A stretch of 64,000 nt of DNA, taken from the NCBI GenBank assembly GCA_900316755.1, contig ONED01000001.1:52728-116727 (forward strand). Reading direction: 5' to 3'. Within the stretch, counting starts at the first letter, position 1. Each line of letters begins with the position of its first letter. The position numbers were made by a program, and so were the translations under genes. Positions 25,580 to 34,345 of this stretch are shown one piece after another. The notes below the pieces were generated by a model that was not told the origin of the DNA, made no database searches, and was given only the letters and a program-made list of their open reading frames with translations. Source of the stretch: an uncultured Eubacteriales bacterium (GTDB lineage Bacteria; Bacillota; Clostridia; Lachnospirales; Lachnospiraceae).

Positions 25580-25608
25580 TTGTAAATTTCGGCAAAATAC
25601 GATACGAT
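25580..25608 (+). promoter_or_regulatory. possible promoter of the TtcA-like gene
   Basis: TTGTAA at 25580-25585 and TACGAT at 25603-25608 are 17 bases apart, about 36 bases before ATG 25645. Each hexamer matches four or five consensus positions. Confidence 0.45.
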
Positions 25609-25644
25609 AGATAGCGGAATGATTTAGAAAGGGATGCAAATGCA

Positions 25645-26373
25645 ATGAAATTACAACAATTGTTAAGCTATACAAGAAAAGCAGTGGATGATTATCAGAT
25701 GATACAAGAAGGAGACCACATTGCCGTGGGCATTTCCGGCGGGAAGGACAGTCTGACACTCCTCTATGCCCTTCAGGGATTACGACGTTTTTATCCGCAA
25801 AAATTTGAGCTCAGTGCGATTACGGTGGATTTAGGATATAAAGAATTTGACACAGAGCCGCTTCGACAATTATGTGAAAAATTAGAGGTCCCATATCGAG
25901 TAGTAAGGACAGACATCGCCCATATCCTGTTTGAAGAGCGAAAGGAAAGCAATCCCTGCTCTCTCTGTGCAAAAATGCGAAAAGGCGCTTTAAATGACGC
26001 AGTAAAGGAAATGGGATGCAATAAAGTTGCATATGCACACCATAAAGACGATATCATTGAAACGCTGCTGCTCTCTCTTATTTTTGAGGGAAGATTTCAT
26101 TCGTTTTCTCCAAAGACCTATTTAGACCGCATGGATTTGACTGTAATTCGTCCCATGATGTATGTGGATGAGGCAGATGTGATTGGCTTCTGGCACAAAT
26201 ACGATTTGCCGGTGGCAAAAAGTCGCTGTCCCATCGACGGGTTTACCAAACGCCAATATGCCAAAGACTTGGTCAAACAGTTGAATCAGGAGCATCCCGG
26301 AGCAAAAAACCGGATGTTTACGGCAATTTTAAACGGAAATATCGCCGGCTGGCCTGAAAAGAAAACAAAATAA
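25645..26373 (+). CDS. TtcA-family tRNA thiolation ATPase
   Basis: A 242-residue PP-loop ATPase. The ATP motif is [14 protein letters not shown] near residue 35; the iron-sulfur-type Cys pair is in [14 protein letters not shown] near residue 102; [14 protein letters not shown] and the later Cys in SRCPIDG also fit. E. coli TtcA makes 2-thiocytidine at position 32 of some tRNAs; this shorter clostridial relative may modify tRNA in the same way, but the exact product is not certain. It is one of the few + strand genes in a minus-strand stretch and diverges from dtd. Confidence 0.85.
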   Translation: MKLQQLLSYTRKAVDDYQMIQEGDHIAVGISGGKDSLTLLYALQGLRRFYPQKFELSAITVDLGYKEFDTEPLRQLCEKLEVPYRVVRTDIAHILFEERKESNPCSLCAKMRKGALNDAVKEMGCNKVAYAHHKDDIIETLLLSLIFEGRFHSFSPKTYLDRMDLTVIRPMMYVDEADVIGFWHKYDLPVAKSRCPIDGFTKRQYAKDLVKQLNQEHPGAKNRMFTAILNGNIAGWPEKKTK

Positions 26374-26377
26374 TAGA

Positions 26378-26414
26378 GTAGAAGGCGTTCTAACACCGCC
26401 TTCTACCCCGTTTT
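26378..26414. terminator. bidirectional terminator between the TtcA-like and kinase genes
   Basis: Perfect 10-bp stem GTAGAAGGCG (26378-26387) with CGCCTTCTAC (26397-26406), nine-base loop, then CCCGTTTTA. It lies between convergent genes ending at 26373 and 26421. Confidence 0.85.
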
Positions 26415-26420
26415 ATCCTC

Positions 26421-27065
26421 TTACAATTTTGGATTCTCCACCCGGCATCTAATTTTCATATATTCCTTAATCGCTCTTACCGTTCCGTCAACTCCCAGTT
26501 TCGCACTGTTTAAGCAAAGATCATAGCCTTTGGCATCGCCCCACTCTTTGTTGGTGTAATAATTATAATAACTTGCACGTTTCTTATCCGTCTTCGTAAT
26601 GATATCCTTTGCCTTCGCATCGGTAATGTTAAATTCTCTGGCAACTCTGCGGATACGCGCATCCATATCTGCATAGATAAACACATTCATCACATTTTTA
26701 TAGTCTTCCAATGCGTAATCCGCACATCTTCCAACCAGAACACATGGACCTTCGTCTGCAATTTTTTTAATCGCATCAAACTGTGCCAGAAAAATCTTAT
26801 GATTGATTGGCATATCTGCATAGGTTCCGGAGGCATAGCCCAGCGAATATGTATCCATCACCAGCGAATACAGAAAGCTGTTCGTCGGTTTTTCGTCATG
26901 TGTTTCAAACAATTCTTCACACAAGCCACTTTCCTTGGCTGCCCTTTTTAACATCTCCTTATCATACAGTTTTACACCAAGGTCATCTGCAAGCTTCTGA
27001 CCAATTTCATGTCCTGCACTTCCATACTGTCTCCCAATGGTAATAATCATGTTAAGTTCGCCCAT
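26421..27065 (-). CDS. cytidylate kinase-like family protein (PF13189)
   Basis: A 214-residue P-loop-type nucleotide kinase-like protein. It opens with IITIGRQYGSAGHEIGQKLA (the nucleotide-binding motif of the Cmk-like family) and has KLYDKEML, GPCVLVGRCADYAL near residue 107 and RRVAREFNITDAKAKD. Members of this family are not the housekeeping cytidylate kinase, and their substrate is unknown. AAGGAG lies 11 bases before ATG 27065; the internal ATG at 27050 has none. Confidence 0.85.
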   Translation of the reverse strand: MGELNMIITIGRQYGSAGHEIGQKLADDLGVKLYDKEMLKRAAKESGLCEELFETHDEKPTNSFLYSLVMDTYSLGYASGTYADMPINHKIFLAQFDAIKKIADEGPCVLVGRCADYALEDYKNVMNVFIYADMDARIRRVAREFNITDAKAKDIITKTDKKRASYYNYYTNKEWGDAKGYDLCLNSAKLGVDGTVRAIKEYMKIRCRVENPKL

Positions 27066-27118
27066 ATCCTGTCACGCTCCTTTGTATTCCTCAATATCTT
27101 ATATATAGATATTATACA

Positions 27119-28042
27119 CTAATTCGAAGTCGAAGTGCACAATTTTTTCAACAAATTTACAATGTATTCCGGCAGCGGTGCGTCTACCTCCAGATATTCC
27201 CCTGTCCGAGGATGACGGATACCAATGGTTTTTGCATGAAGAGTCTGCCCCTGCAGCTTGTACGGACATTTCGAGGGACCATAAACGGCATCTCCCAGAA
27301 GCGGATGCCCGATACTTGCCATATGCACCCGAATCTGATGGGTTCTTCCGGTCTCCAACTGACATTGGATATACGTGTAGTTTTGAAATCTTTGAAGTAC
27401 TTTATAGTGCGTAATCGCAGATTTTCCGTTTTTATAGTTGACACTCATCTTCTTGCGGTCCGTCGGATGCCGTCCAATCGGTGCATCCACCGTTCCTTCC
27501 TCTTCCTTTATCACACCATGAACGATGGCATGATAAATTCTGCAAATGGAATGTTCTTTGAGTTGCTCTGCAATGCGCTGATGTGCCAAATCATTCTTGC
27601 ACACGAGCAGGGAACCGGTAGTATCCATATCAATCCGATGAACAATTCCGGGGCGCAGACTTCCGTTAATTCCGGATAAATCTTCCCGGCAGTAATACAT
27701 AAGTGCATTGACCAGCGTTCCGGAATAATGACCGGAAGAAGGGTGCACCACCATCCCCTTCGGTTTATTTATAATCAGCAAATCGGAATCTTCATACAAA
27801 ATCTCCAGAGGGATATTTTCTGCCAAAATATCCGGTTCTTTTAACTCCGGCTCATTCAACACCACAAAATCTCCGGCGTTTACTTTGTAGTTGGCTTTTC
27901 GTGTCTCTCCGTTGACTGTAATGTTTTCCTCTTTCATGAGCTTTTGAATATATGACCTGGAAAGTTCCGGAAATTCTAAAGACAGAAATCTATCTATTCG
28001 AAGTCCCGCCTGCGATTCTAACACCTCTATTTCATGTATCAT
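27119..28042 (-). CDS. rluD: RluA-family pseudouridine synthase (RluD-like)
   Basis: A 307-residue enzyme converting uridine to pseudouridine in 23S rRNA. Residues 15-75 form an S4 RNA-binding domain (RIDRFLSLEFPELSRSYIQK, VNGETRKANYKVNAGD). The catalytic Asp is in HRIDMDTTGSLLVCKN near residue 139, and GRTHQIRVHMASIGHPLLGD near residue 233 is the second family signature. It overlaps lspA by four bases (ATGA), a common lspA-rluD arrangement in Firmicutes. Confidence 0.95.
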   Translation of the reverse strand: MIHEIEVLESQAGLRIDRFLSLEFPELSRSYIQKLMKEENITVNGETRKANYKVNAGDFVVLNEPELKEPDILAENIPLEILYEDSDLLIINKPKGMVVHPSSGHYSGTLVNALMYYCREDLSGINGSLRPGIVHRIDMDTTGSLLVCKNDLAHQRIAEQLKEHSICRIYHAIVHGVIKEEEGTVDAPIGRHPTDRKKMSVNYKNGKSAITHYKVLQRFQNYTYIQCQLETGRTHQIRVHMASIGHPLLGDAVYGPSKCPYKLQGQTLHAKTIGIRHPRTGEYLEVDAPLPEYIVNLLKKLCTSTSN

Positions 28043-28584
28043 TCGATTACTCCTGCATCTTTTTTACGTTTTCCAAAAAAGCTTTCCCAAAATGTATTCA
28101 GTTCCTCCTCCTTATAGTAAAAAAGGATTAACACTACAATGCCCAAGGTTGCCATGGTTACATAGATATCTGCCACATTAAAAATCGGGAAGTCAATCAG
28201 TTTTAAATAAAGAAAATCAATCACATAGTTAAGACGCATCCGGTCAATCATATTTCCAACCGCACCTGCCAGAATCAATACCATGCAGACGCGAAGCGGC
28301 ACGTTTCGCTTTGTAATAGGCAGTCTTGCATAGAGAAACACAATCACCACTGATAAAACACACCCAATAAGCAGGAAAAACCACTGCTTGTCCTGAAACA
28401 TCCCAAATGCAGCTCCCCTGTTTTCCAGATAACGCAATTCAAATACCCCATCAATAAGAGAAAACGGGGCGTCCATAAGACGGGAAGCTGCTAAAAATTT
28501 TGTCCATTGATCCAACAGAATCCCTGCAATGACACATAGAATACTAATCCCATATAATTTTAGATTTGGATTTCTTTTTTTCAT
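28039..28584 (-). CDS. lspA: lipoprotein signal peptidase (signal peptidase II)
   Basis: Membrane aspartic protease that cuts prolipoprotein signal peptides after lipid attachment. The 181-residue protein has four hydrophobic segments; catalytic Asp residues are in GNMIDRMRLNYVIDF near residue 115 and FNVADIYVT near residue 139; LENRGAAFGMF near residue 55 is conserved. The C-terminal tail (EEELNTFWESFFGKRKKDAG) is longer than in most LspA. AAGGAG precedes the ATG. It is the penultimate gene of the minus-strand cell-envelope and division cluster. Confidence 0.97.
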   Translation of the reverse strand: MKKRNPNLKLYGISILCVIAGILLDQWTKFLAASRLMDAPFSLIDGVFELRYLENRGAAFGMFQDKQWFFLLIGCVLSVVIVFLYARLPITKRNVPLRVCMVLILAGAVGNMIDRMRLNYVIDFLYLKLIDFPIFNVADIYVTMATLGIVVLILFYYKEEELNTFWESFFGKRKKDAGVIE

Positions 28585-28598
28585 AAATATAGTCTCCT

Positions 28599-29354
28599 TT
28601 ATACATAAAGTGCAAGTGTCACATAATATCGCCCTTTTTTTGTCTGCAACGTAGTCTCTATATACCGGAAACGCCCCAATCCCCGGACAGAAACCAAATC
28701 CTGTTCCTTGATTTGATATCCGTTTGAGGTCACCAGTTTTCCGTTTACAAACACCCTGCCACCCTCAATATACGCTACCAGTTTGCTTCTGGATGAAGAA
28801 AAAGCAAGCGCCAAAAGGCTGTCCAGACGCAGGGAAGAAACCGTCCCCTGAATGGTTTTCAGTTTCGGCTCATATTGAAATGTATTGCAGTCTGTCACAG
28901 TCGCAATCACAGAAGTATGGCGGATTTTCCGAAGTTCCTCTGTTAAAAAATGCTCCAATGACTTATGCACAAACAAAAATGCATGGTCTTCTTCTACTAA
29001 AATATCCCCTGTCTTTGCGCGGTCAATTCCCAGATTCAAAATTGCACCGAGATAATCCCGATGAGAAAGCGGTTCTGAAAATTTTTTCTGAAGCGGACTG
29101 ATTTTTAAAACGGAAATCGGATATTCCGGACTATAACAAAGAGCATCAGGTAGAAAAGCAACCATCTGACGCTCTGCGAAGTCTATGCCACCAAAGGTGG
29201 CGTATTTTGAATAAAGCTCACCTTTTGGTATCGTATGTAGAATATTCAATTCATTTAAATTTAAAAAATCAGAAAAGGTGACAATCCCACGCTGGTAAGC
29301 AGTCACAGACAGCTCAATCAATCGCTTTTGTAACAACAATTCTTCTTTTTGCAT
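28599..29354 (-). CDS. ylmH: YlmH-family S4-domain RNA-binding protein
   Basis: A 251-residue protein of the YlmH family, which acts on stalled ribosome complexes and is usually encoded beside sepF. The N-terminal two thirds include IHTIPKGELYSKYATFGGID-like sequence (residues 33-55) and LGAILNLGIDRAKTGDILV; the C-terminal S4 domain is RLDSLLALAFSSSRSKLVAY to VNGKLVTSNGYQIKEQDLVS. It lies 14 bases upstream of lspA and 10 bases downstream of sepF on the same strand. Confidence 0.9.
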   Translation of the reverse strand: MQKEELLLQKRLIELSVTAYQRGIVTFSDFLNLNELNILHTIPKGELYSKYATFGGIDFAERQMVAFLPDALCYSPEYPISVLKISPLQKKFSEPLSHRDYLGAILNLGIDRAKTGDILVEEDHAFLFVHKSLEHFLTEELRKIRHTSVIATVTDCNTFQYEPKLKTIQGTVSSLRLDSLLALAFSSSRSKLVAYIEGGRVFVNGKLVTSNGYQIKEQDLVSVRGLGRFRYIETTLQTKKGRYYVTLALYV

Positions 29355-29364
29355 AGCCTATACC

Positions 29365-29895
29365 CTAATATCTCGTTTTAATCGACGGTACATCAAAGGA
29401 TGAATTTAATAAATCCTGTAAATCACCGGAAATATCCACGTTTGTCGGTGTTACTAAAAAGATAAAATTCGAAATCTTCTGAAGATTTCCACTGATTGCA
29501 AATGTTGCACCGGATGTAAAGTCGATGATTCTCTGGGCAACTTCCAAATCTAATCCCTCTAAATTTAAAATCACGGTACTTCCGCTAAGCAATGTCTCTG
29601 TAATCTCCCTTGCATCATCCACAGTAGTCGGTTTGATTACACATACTTCCATGGAAGCTTTTCTTGCGGGCTGGCGCATCGGAGTCACTTTGTTAGAAGA
29701 AGTCCTTGAAGTTCTTGATTTGGTATCATACCTATCATCATCGTCATCATCAAAGTCGTATTTTTTCTCTTTTTTAAAGAAACCCTTCTTTGGTTTATCT
29801 TCTTCGAAATCATCGTCCTCGTCAAAGAAATCGTCCTCGTAATCTTCATCGTCACTCAATTTCATAATATCCAGAAACTTGTCTAAAACTCCCAT
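29365..29895 (-). CDS. sepF: cell division protein SepF
   Basis: Binds FtsZ and the membrane and helps assemble the septum. The 176-residue protein begins with the membrane-binding helix MGVLDKFLDIMKLSDDEDY, followed by an unusually long acidic linker (about residues 15-60, rich in Asp and Glu, with KKGFFKKEK in the middle). The SepF core is at about 82-170 (VCVIKPTTVDDAREITETLL, VAQRIIDFTSGATFA, GNLQKISNFIFLVTP). In many Firmicutes it lies between yggS and ylmH exactly as here. Confidence 0.96.
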   Translation of the reverse strand: MGVLDKFLDIMKLSDDEDYEDDFFDEDDDFEEDKPKKGFFKKEKKYDFDDDDDDRYDTKSRTSRTSSNKVTPMRQPARKASMEVCVIKPTTVDDAREITETLLSGSTVILNLEGLDLEVAQRIIDFTSGATFAISGNLQKISNFIFLVTPTNVDISGDLQDLLNSSFDVPSIKTRY

Positions 29896-29920
29896 ATTTA
29901 CACTCCAATCTCTCTATATG

Positions 29921-30613
29921 TTAAATGTCGTAGTTCCTCTCCCCAAAAATGCCTGTACCGACACGAACCATAGTAGCCCCTTCTTCAATCGCAACCTCGT
30001 AATCATTTGTCATTCCCATAGAAAGAATTTCGACACTAACATTATCAATGTTTTTCTCTGCAATGTCAACAGATAATTTTTGTAAAGTACGAAAAACGCT
30101 CCTGTTTTCTTCCGCATTTTCGACATAGGGTGCAATTGTCATAAGACCTTTCATCCTTAAATGGGGGAATTTTGCTATTTTTTCCACCAAGGGAAGCACC
30201 TCATGCACACCAAGACCAAACTTGCTCTCTTCATTTGCCACATTGACTTCCAGTAAGATATTGACAGTCACCCCTTTTTTTGCCGCCTCCTGCTCAATCG
30301 TCTCAGCAAGACGAAGTGAATCCACAGAATGAATAAGTTCCACTTTATCCACGATATATTTCACTTTGTTGCGCTGTAGATGACCAATCATATGCCAACG
30401 GATATCCTGCGGAAGCTGTTCCCATTTTTCCGTCAGTTCCTGCACCTTGTTTTCCCCGAAGCAGCGTACGCCCGCATCATAGACCTCTCTCAGCATAGAT
30501 ACCGGTTTTGTCTTACTTACCGCAATCAGTGTCACTTCCTCCCGGCTTCGTCCTGCCCTTTTTAAGGCACCCTGTATCTTCTTTTCTACCTCTTCCAGAT
30601 TTTCCTTTACCAT
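29921..30613 (-). CDS. yggS: YggS-family pyridoxal phosphate homeostasis protein
   Basis: A 230-residue fold-type III PLP-binding protein without known catalysis, involved in PLP balance. The PLP Lys is in LIAVSKTKPVSMLREVYDAG near residue 35. FGENKVQELTEKW and WHMIGHLQRNKVKYIVD near residues 50-90 and LSMGMTNDYEVAIEEGATMV near residue 205 are conserved. AGGAGG precedes the ATG by eight bases. It belongs to the division cluster with sepF and ylmH. Confidence 0.96.
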   Translation of the reverse strand: MVKENLEEVEKKIQGALKRAGRSREEVTLIAVSKTKPVSMLREVYDAGVRCFGENKVQELTEKWEQLPQDIRWHMIGHLQRNKVKYIVDKVELIHSVDSLRLAETIEQEAAKKGVTVNILLEVNVANEESKFGLGVHEVLPLVEKIAKFPHLRMKGLMTIAPYVENAEENRSVFRTLQKLSVDIAEKNIDNVSVEILSMGMTNDYEVAIEEGATMVRVGTGIFGERNYDI

Positions 30614-30627
30614 TTTATGATTCCTCC

Positions 30628-32016
30628 TTAAAACACCACATCATTTTCCTGAATGTTACTGCTGTCCAATGCAATATGGTCGTAGTTTGATAAACCATAG
30701 CTGTTTCCTTCTTCTACAATATAGTACGTATCACTTTCACATAAAATCGTAATCTGTTTAAACACGGCATACCCTTTATTGATACAATAAACCCCTTTCA
30801 GGGAACGCTTTTCGGATAACCGGAAGGTTTCCATAGAATCCGGCATCAAAAGAACCGCATTTTCTTCCAATTGATTCGGATCCAGATAGACAACCTGCTC
30901 ATCCTCATAATAAACATTAACAGTTGTAAACGCAGTAATCTCATTTCCTTTTGCATCCTTCGTCTGCACCAGGACTCCGCTGCTACTGCTGTTGCCACCC
31001 TGTGTGATATATGATTTAGGTACAACGTAAAAATCTTTTTCCGTCTCTGCAGTTTTGGGAATCTTAAGCCCTGATTCATCCTCCAGGATTAGTTCCACAT
31101 CCAGATAGCGTTCCGATGCATATCGGACCATGGAGTTTTCAAATGTCAGATAAGCAAGGTAGTGCCCATCCGTGTTTTTTATCTCTAAAGTCGCCCATAC
31201 CGCCTGATCGTCCTTTGTAAAATTGACTTTTACATATTTTTTGTCCTGCAGAACCTCCGCAGTCTCTCCCGTCAGTTCAAGCATGAGAGTCCATGTATCA
31301 CTCGTCACAATCTTATAAACGGCTTCTCCTGACTGAATTTGCGCGTTATTTGCATATTCCGTCTTCTTATAACCGGATTTATTCAGATCCGCAATGGTCG
31401 CAGTCTCTACGGTCAGATTTTCCATGCCATCTGTCGCATACACAACAATGCCGTCCCTGGCTGCCTTATAAACAGAAATACCCATCTGCCCTTCCTGCGC
31501 AAGAAAAGCGTCCAGTTGGTCCGATTTGCTTTGGTTACAGAGGCTCCTTAAAGCATCCTCCATTTCTTCTTTTATCCGATAGGTATCTGAAAAATTTGTC
31601 TCCTGATAGTCATGCTGAAACTGCTGAATTTCCAGCATGACAGACCGTTGCTCCCCCGAAGTTAGCGAAATCTCATCCTCCTCCGTATCCTCTGCAAAAT
31701 TCAGTTCTTGACTCGACAGAGTATAAACCTTGGAACCGTTTTTTACTTTGCTCCCATCCGGAACATAATAGTTGAGATACCCGTCCGCATCTGCCTGTAC
31801 TACCATCTCATCCCGAATGGCAAGACCGGTGTATGCAGTATCTTTTAGGATGGATCCCTGACGCACTTCATAGACAGTCACATGCGGTGCAGTAAGATAC
31901 ATGACAATCGTAGCTATCAAATAGATAAAAATAATGCCGAAAATAATAATTCCGATATTCATATGGCTTCTTTTCCGAAATTTCAAAATGTTTGATTCTT
32001 GTGTCTCAGCCGCCAT
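30628..32016 (-). CDS. HlyD-like barrel-sandwich membrane protein at the head of the division cluster
   Basis: A 462-residue protein with one membrane segment at about residues 20-42 (GIIIFGIIFIYLIATIVMYL) and a long extracytoplasmic part. After the membrane it has VYEVRQGSILKDTAYTGLAIRDE read as a short biotinyl-like half, and VQADADGYLNYYVPDGSKVK, then a helical stretch, VYKAARDGIVVYATDG and a beta-rich end. This resembles membrane-fusion or HlyD-type adaptors, yet no transporter gene is beside it. ATG 32016 follows AGGAGG by eight bases; an upstream in-frame codon at 32058 is rejected. Position before yggS-sepF-ylmH suggests an envelope or division role. That role is inferred. Confidence 0.75.
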   Translation of the reverse strand: MAAETQESNILKFRKRSHMNIGIIIFGIIFIYLIATIVMYLTAPHVTVYEVRQGSILKDTAYTGLAIRDEMVVQADADGYLNYYVPDGSKVKNGSKVYTLSSQELNFAEDTEEDEISLTSGEQRSVMLEIQQFQHDYQETNFSDTYRIKEEMEDALRSLCNQSKSDQLDAFLAQEGQMGISVYKAARDGIVVYATDGMENLTVETATIADLNKSGYKKTEYANNAQIQSGEAVYKIVTSDTWTLMLELTGETAEVLQDKKYVKVNFTKDDQAVWATLEIKNTDGHYLAYLTFENSMVRYASERYLDVELILEDESGLKIPKTAETEKDFYVVPKSYITQGGNSSSSGVLVQTKDAKGNEITAFTTVNVYYEDEQVVYLDPNQLEENAVLLMPDSMETFRLSEKRSLKGVYCINKGYAVFKQITILCESDTYYIVEEGNSYGLSNYDHIALDSSNIQENDVVF

Positions 32017-32033
32017 ATATCCCACCTCCTGTC

Positions 32034-32981
32034 TTATTTTAAAAATTGAAGCGCACATCCATTTAAATAACTACATTTTTTCCCTTGAAACGAATGTTCC
32101 CTCCGCATTTTTTCTAAAAACTCATCCTGCAGTTTCCACCAACTGGTGCCCCAGTTTGAAAATACAGCATCTTTCTCCGGAATCCGGCTAAAGAGCCGTT
32201 CAACCACAATCTCCGGCGATAAGTATTCCAGGAATGCCTGTAATCTTTGAAAATATTCTTCCTTTGTTCCCGGTGTAATCGTCCCATCTTCATACTGTCT
32301 GCCCATCTTCGTATTTTTGGCAATATATAAAGAATGCAGTTTTACCACGTCCATCCGCAGTGCAGACATGATTTTTGCAGTTTCAATGGTATCCCGAAGT
32401 GTATCATTCGGAAGATTTAAAATCAAGTGGGTACAGATTGTAAAATCGTATGCTCTGATTTGCGCTACCGCATCAAGATACTCTGCAAGCCCGTGCCCAC
32501 GGTCAATCAAATCCAGCGTATGGTAATTCACCGTCTGTAATCCCAATTCGATATGAATTGCAAGGTGAAATTCTTCCTGAATCTCTTTTAAAACCTCCAA
32601 ATATGGCTTTTGTATACAATCCGGGCGGGTGGAAACCGCAATTTCCACGATATCTGATATCTTTGCTGCCTCGCACATATAATCACGGAACTGCGTTACC
32701 TCAAGGAATGTATTCGTATAATTTTGAAAATAGGCAATAAACTTTTTTGCTTTATATTTCTCTGCAATCCGCTTTTTCGTCGTTTCAAGCTGTTTTGTAA
32801 CAGAAACTGTATTTTCCATTGCTTCAAATCCGGTACCAGCCTCAGCACAAAAACTGCAGCCAGCTCCATAAATACGGTTTGGGCAGGAAACCGGAAGGTT
32901 CACCGGCAGTTTATATACCTTTTCTTTATATTTTTCTTTTAAAAAATCCGAATATCTCCGGTATACCATCTGTTCCGTCAT
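32034..32981 (-). CDS. TIGR01212-family radical SAM protein (YhcC-like)
   Basis: A 315-residue radical SAM enzyme. The cluster cysteines are in CPNRIYGAGCSFC near residue 32, an unusual spacing typical of this family. AVSTRPDCIQKPYLEVLKE, HIELGLQTVNYHTLDLIDRG and HLILNLPNDTLRDTIETAK follow through the barrel. The family is conserved in many bacteria, with no established substrate to my knowledge. It lies 17 bases upstream of the HlyD-like gene and diverges from the DUF378 gene. Confidence 0.92.
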   Translation of the reverse strand: MTEQMVYRRYSDFLKEKYKEKVYKLPVNLPVSCPNRIYGAGCSFCAEAGTGFEAMENTVSVTKQLETTKKRIAEKYKAKKFIAYFQNYTNTFLEVTQFRDYMCEAAKISDIVEIAVSTRPDCIQKPYLEVLKEIQEEFHLAIHIELGLQTVNYHTLDLIDRGHGLAEYLDAVAQIRAYDFTICTHLILNLPNDTLRDTIETAKIMSALRMDVVKLHSLYIAKNTKMGRQYEDGTITPGTKEEYFQRLQAFLEYLSPEIVVERLFSRIPEKDAVFSNWGTSWWKLQDEFLEKMRREHSFQGKKCSYLNGCALQFLK

Positions 32982-33066
32982 AAAGATTCATTCCTTTTTA
33001 GTGTATATTTCCCTAATAGTTGTAAATACTAGAGATAGAAATTTTTTCATGAAGGAGGAAATATAC

Positions 33067-33273
33067 ATGAAATGGTGTGACAATACTGCATTGACACTCG
33101 TTATCATCGGTGCAATCAACTGGCTCCTAATCGGTGTCTTCCGCTTTGACCTGGTTGCCTTTCTATTTGGTGACCTTAGTTGGATTTCCAGAATCATTTA
33201 TACTATCATCGGACTTTGTGGTTTATATCTAATCAGTCTTTATGGCCGCATCGGCACAATGGGAGACAATTAG
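33067..33273 (+). CDS. DUF378 small membrane protein
   Basis: A 68-residue protein with two hydrophobic segments (ALTLVIIGAINWLLIGVF and WISRIIYTIIGLCGLYLISL). GAINWLLIGVFRFDLVAFLFG is close to the DUF378 signature found in YuzA and relatives; the function is unknown. ATG 33067 follows AAGGAGG by eight bases; earlier in-frame codons from 33001 are in the leader. It stands alone on the + strand and ends in its own terminator. Confidence 0.88.
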   Translation: MKWCDNTALTLVIIGAINWLLIGVFRFDLVAFLFGDLSWISRIIYTIIGLCGLYLISLYGRIGTMGDN

Positions 33274-33287
33274 CAAAAACAGGATAA

Positions 33288-33319
33288 AGAGGGTTCTCGA
33301 AAGAGGACCCTCTCTTTTA
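33288..33319. terminator. terminator after the DUF378 gene
   Basis: AGAGGGTTCTC (33288-33298) pairs with GAGGACCCTCT (33303-33313) with one G-T pair and a GAAA loop, followed by CTTTTA. The convergent carboxypeptidase gene ends at 33317 within the tail. Confidence 0.88.
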
Positions 33320-34345
33320 TTGTATGGAAACCAAAGAAATCAGCTTTGTCATATTGTCATACAGCTTCGGTTTGGAAGCAGCGCCCATAATAATGGAAAT
33401 ATAGGGCTTTGCATTCTCATCTGTTTCATATAAAACCAGACAGGCACCGGCTTCATCTGTCGTACCGGTCTTTCCTCCGATAACCATAACTCCTTCCGGT
33501 GCTGTGCGCCCTCCATTGACATATTGATTCGACTGATTCCATATAACTTCTCTGTAAGTGCCGTTTTTCTGGGTAATCTTCGTATGATAGGAGTTCGATG
33601 AAATTACCTTTAAAAACGCATCCTGCTTCACACATTCTTTTAAAATCAGATATAGGTCATAGGCAGTGGTATAATGATTCTCATTGTGGTATCCATGCGC
33701 ATTGACAAAATGAGAATTGGTTGCTCCAAGCATATATGCCTCATCATTCATCAGTTCTGCAAAAGCAGACTCGCTTCCGGAAATATGTTCCGCAATCGCA
33801 ACTGCGCTGTCATTGCCGGAAGGAAGTAAAAGTCCATACAACAAATCCTCCAGGGTAAGACGGTCTCCCGTCCTTAGACCTGCCCGGGAAGAGTCAAGCG
33901 GAACCCCTGTTGCATTTTCACTTACAGTAACCACATCCTCCAAATTCCCATATTTAATCGCCAGATATGCAGTTAAAATCTTTGTGGTACTTGCCGGATA
34001 AAGTCGTTCATGAATGTCATCCGCATAAATCACATCCGCCTGTTCCAACCGAAACAACGCTGCCGCATGAAAATCATCCTCTGTCACGAAAGCCTCATTT
34101 TCCACATTTTTACTTGTTACACAAAGATAGTCAACCGGTATATCTTCCTTGTAAATCTGCTTTCCATACTGCCCGGATTCATATTCTGCAATAGAAATCC
34201 GATTTTCCATGAAAAAGAAGATTGCAAAACACACTACCAATATAAATGCCGCAAGAAAGAAAAGCCTGCCTAAGAACAGACCGCTCTTTCTTTTCTTTTT
34301 CCGTGTTTTCTGAAACACCCTCTGTTTTTTATTTGTACATTTCAC
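33317..34345 (-). CDS. D-alanyl-D-alanine carboxypeptidase (peptidase S11)
   Basis: Trims the terminal D-Ala of peptidoglycan stem peptides. From a GTG at 34345 it is 342 residues: a basic N-terminus, one membrane anchor at about residues 24-45 (LGRLFFLAAFILVVCFAIFF), then the S11 domain with SxxK in YPASTTKILTAYLAIK, SGN in LLLPSGNDSAVAIAEH and KTG in VIGGKTGTTDEAG. GAGGAG lies 12 bases before the GTG. An alternative upstream start at 34447 would overlap mgsA by 119 bases and is less likely. The anchor has no C-terminal amphipathic tail of the DacA type. Confidence 0.88.
   Translation of the reverse strand: MKCTNKKQRVFQKTRKKKRKSGLFLGRLFFLAAFILVVCFAIFFFMENRISIAEYESGQYGKQIYKEDIPVDYLCVTSKNVENEAFVTEDDFHAAALFRLEQADVIYADDIHERLYPASTTKILTAYLAIKYGNLEDVVTVSENATGVPLDSSRAGLRTGDRLTLEDLLYGLLLPSGNDSAVAIAEHISGSESAFAELMNDEAYMLGATNSHFVNAHGYHNENHYTTAYDLYLILKECVKQDAFLKVISSNSYHTKITQKNGTYREVIWNQSNQYVNGGRTAPEGVMVIGGKTGTTDEAGACLVLYETDENAKPYISIIMGAASKPKLYDNMTKLISLVSIQ

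Noticed and set aside
25514-25759. N-terminal extension of Dtd
   Set aside because: AGGAGG sits exactly before ATG 25513, and the extension crosses the divergent promoters and the start of the TtcA-like gene.
29525-29842. 105-residue serine-rich + strand frame across sepF
   Set aside because: It is the complement of the acidic linker of SepF; the serine runs mirror Asp and Glu codons.
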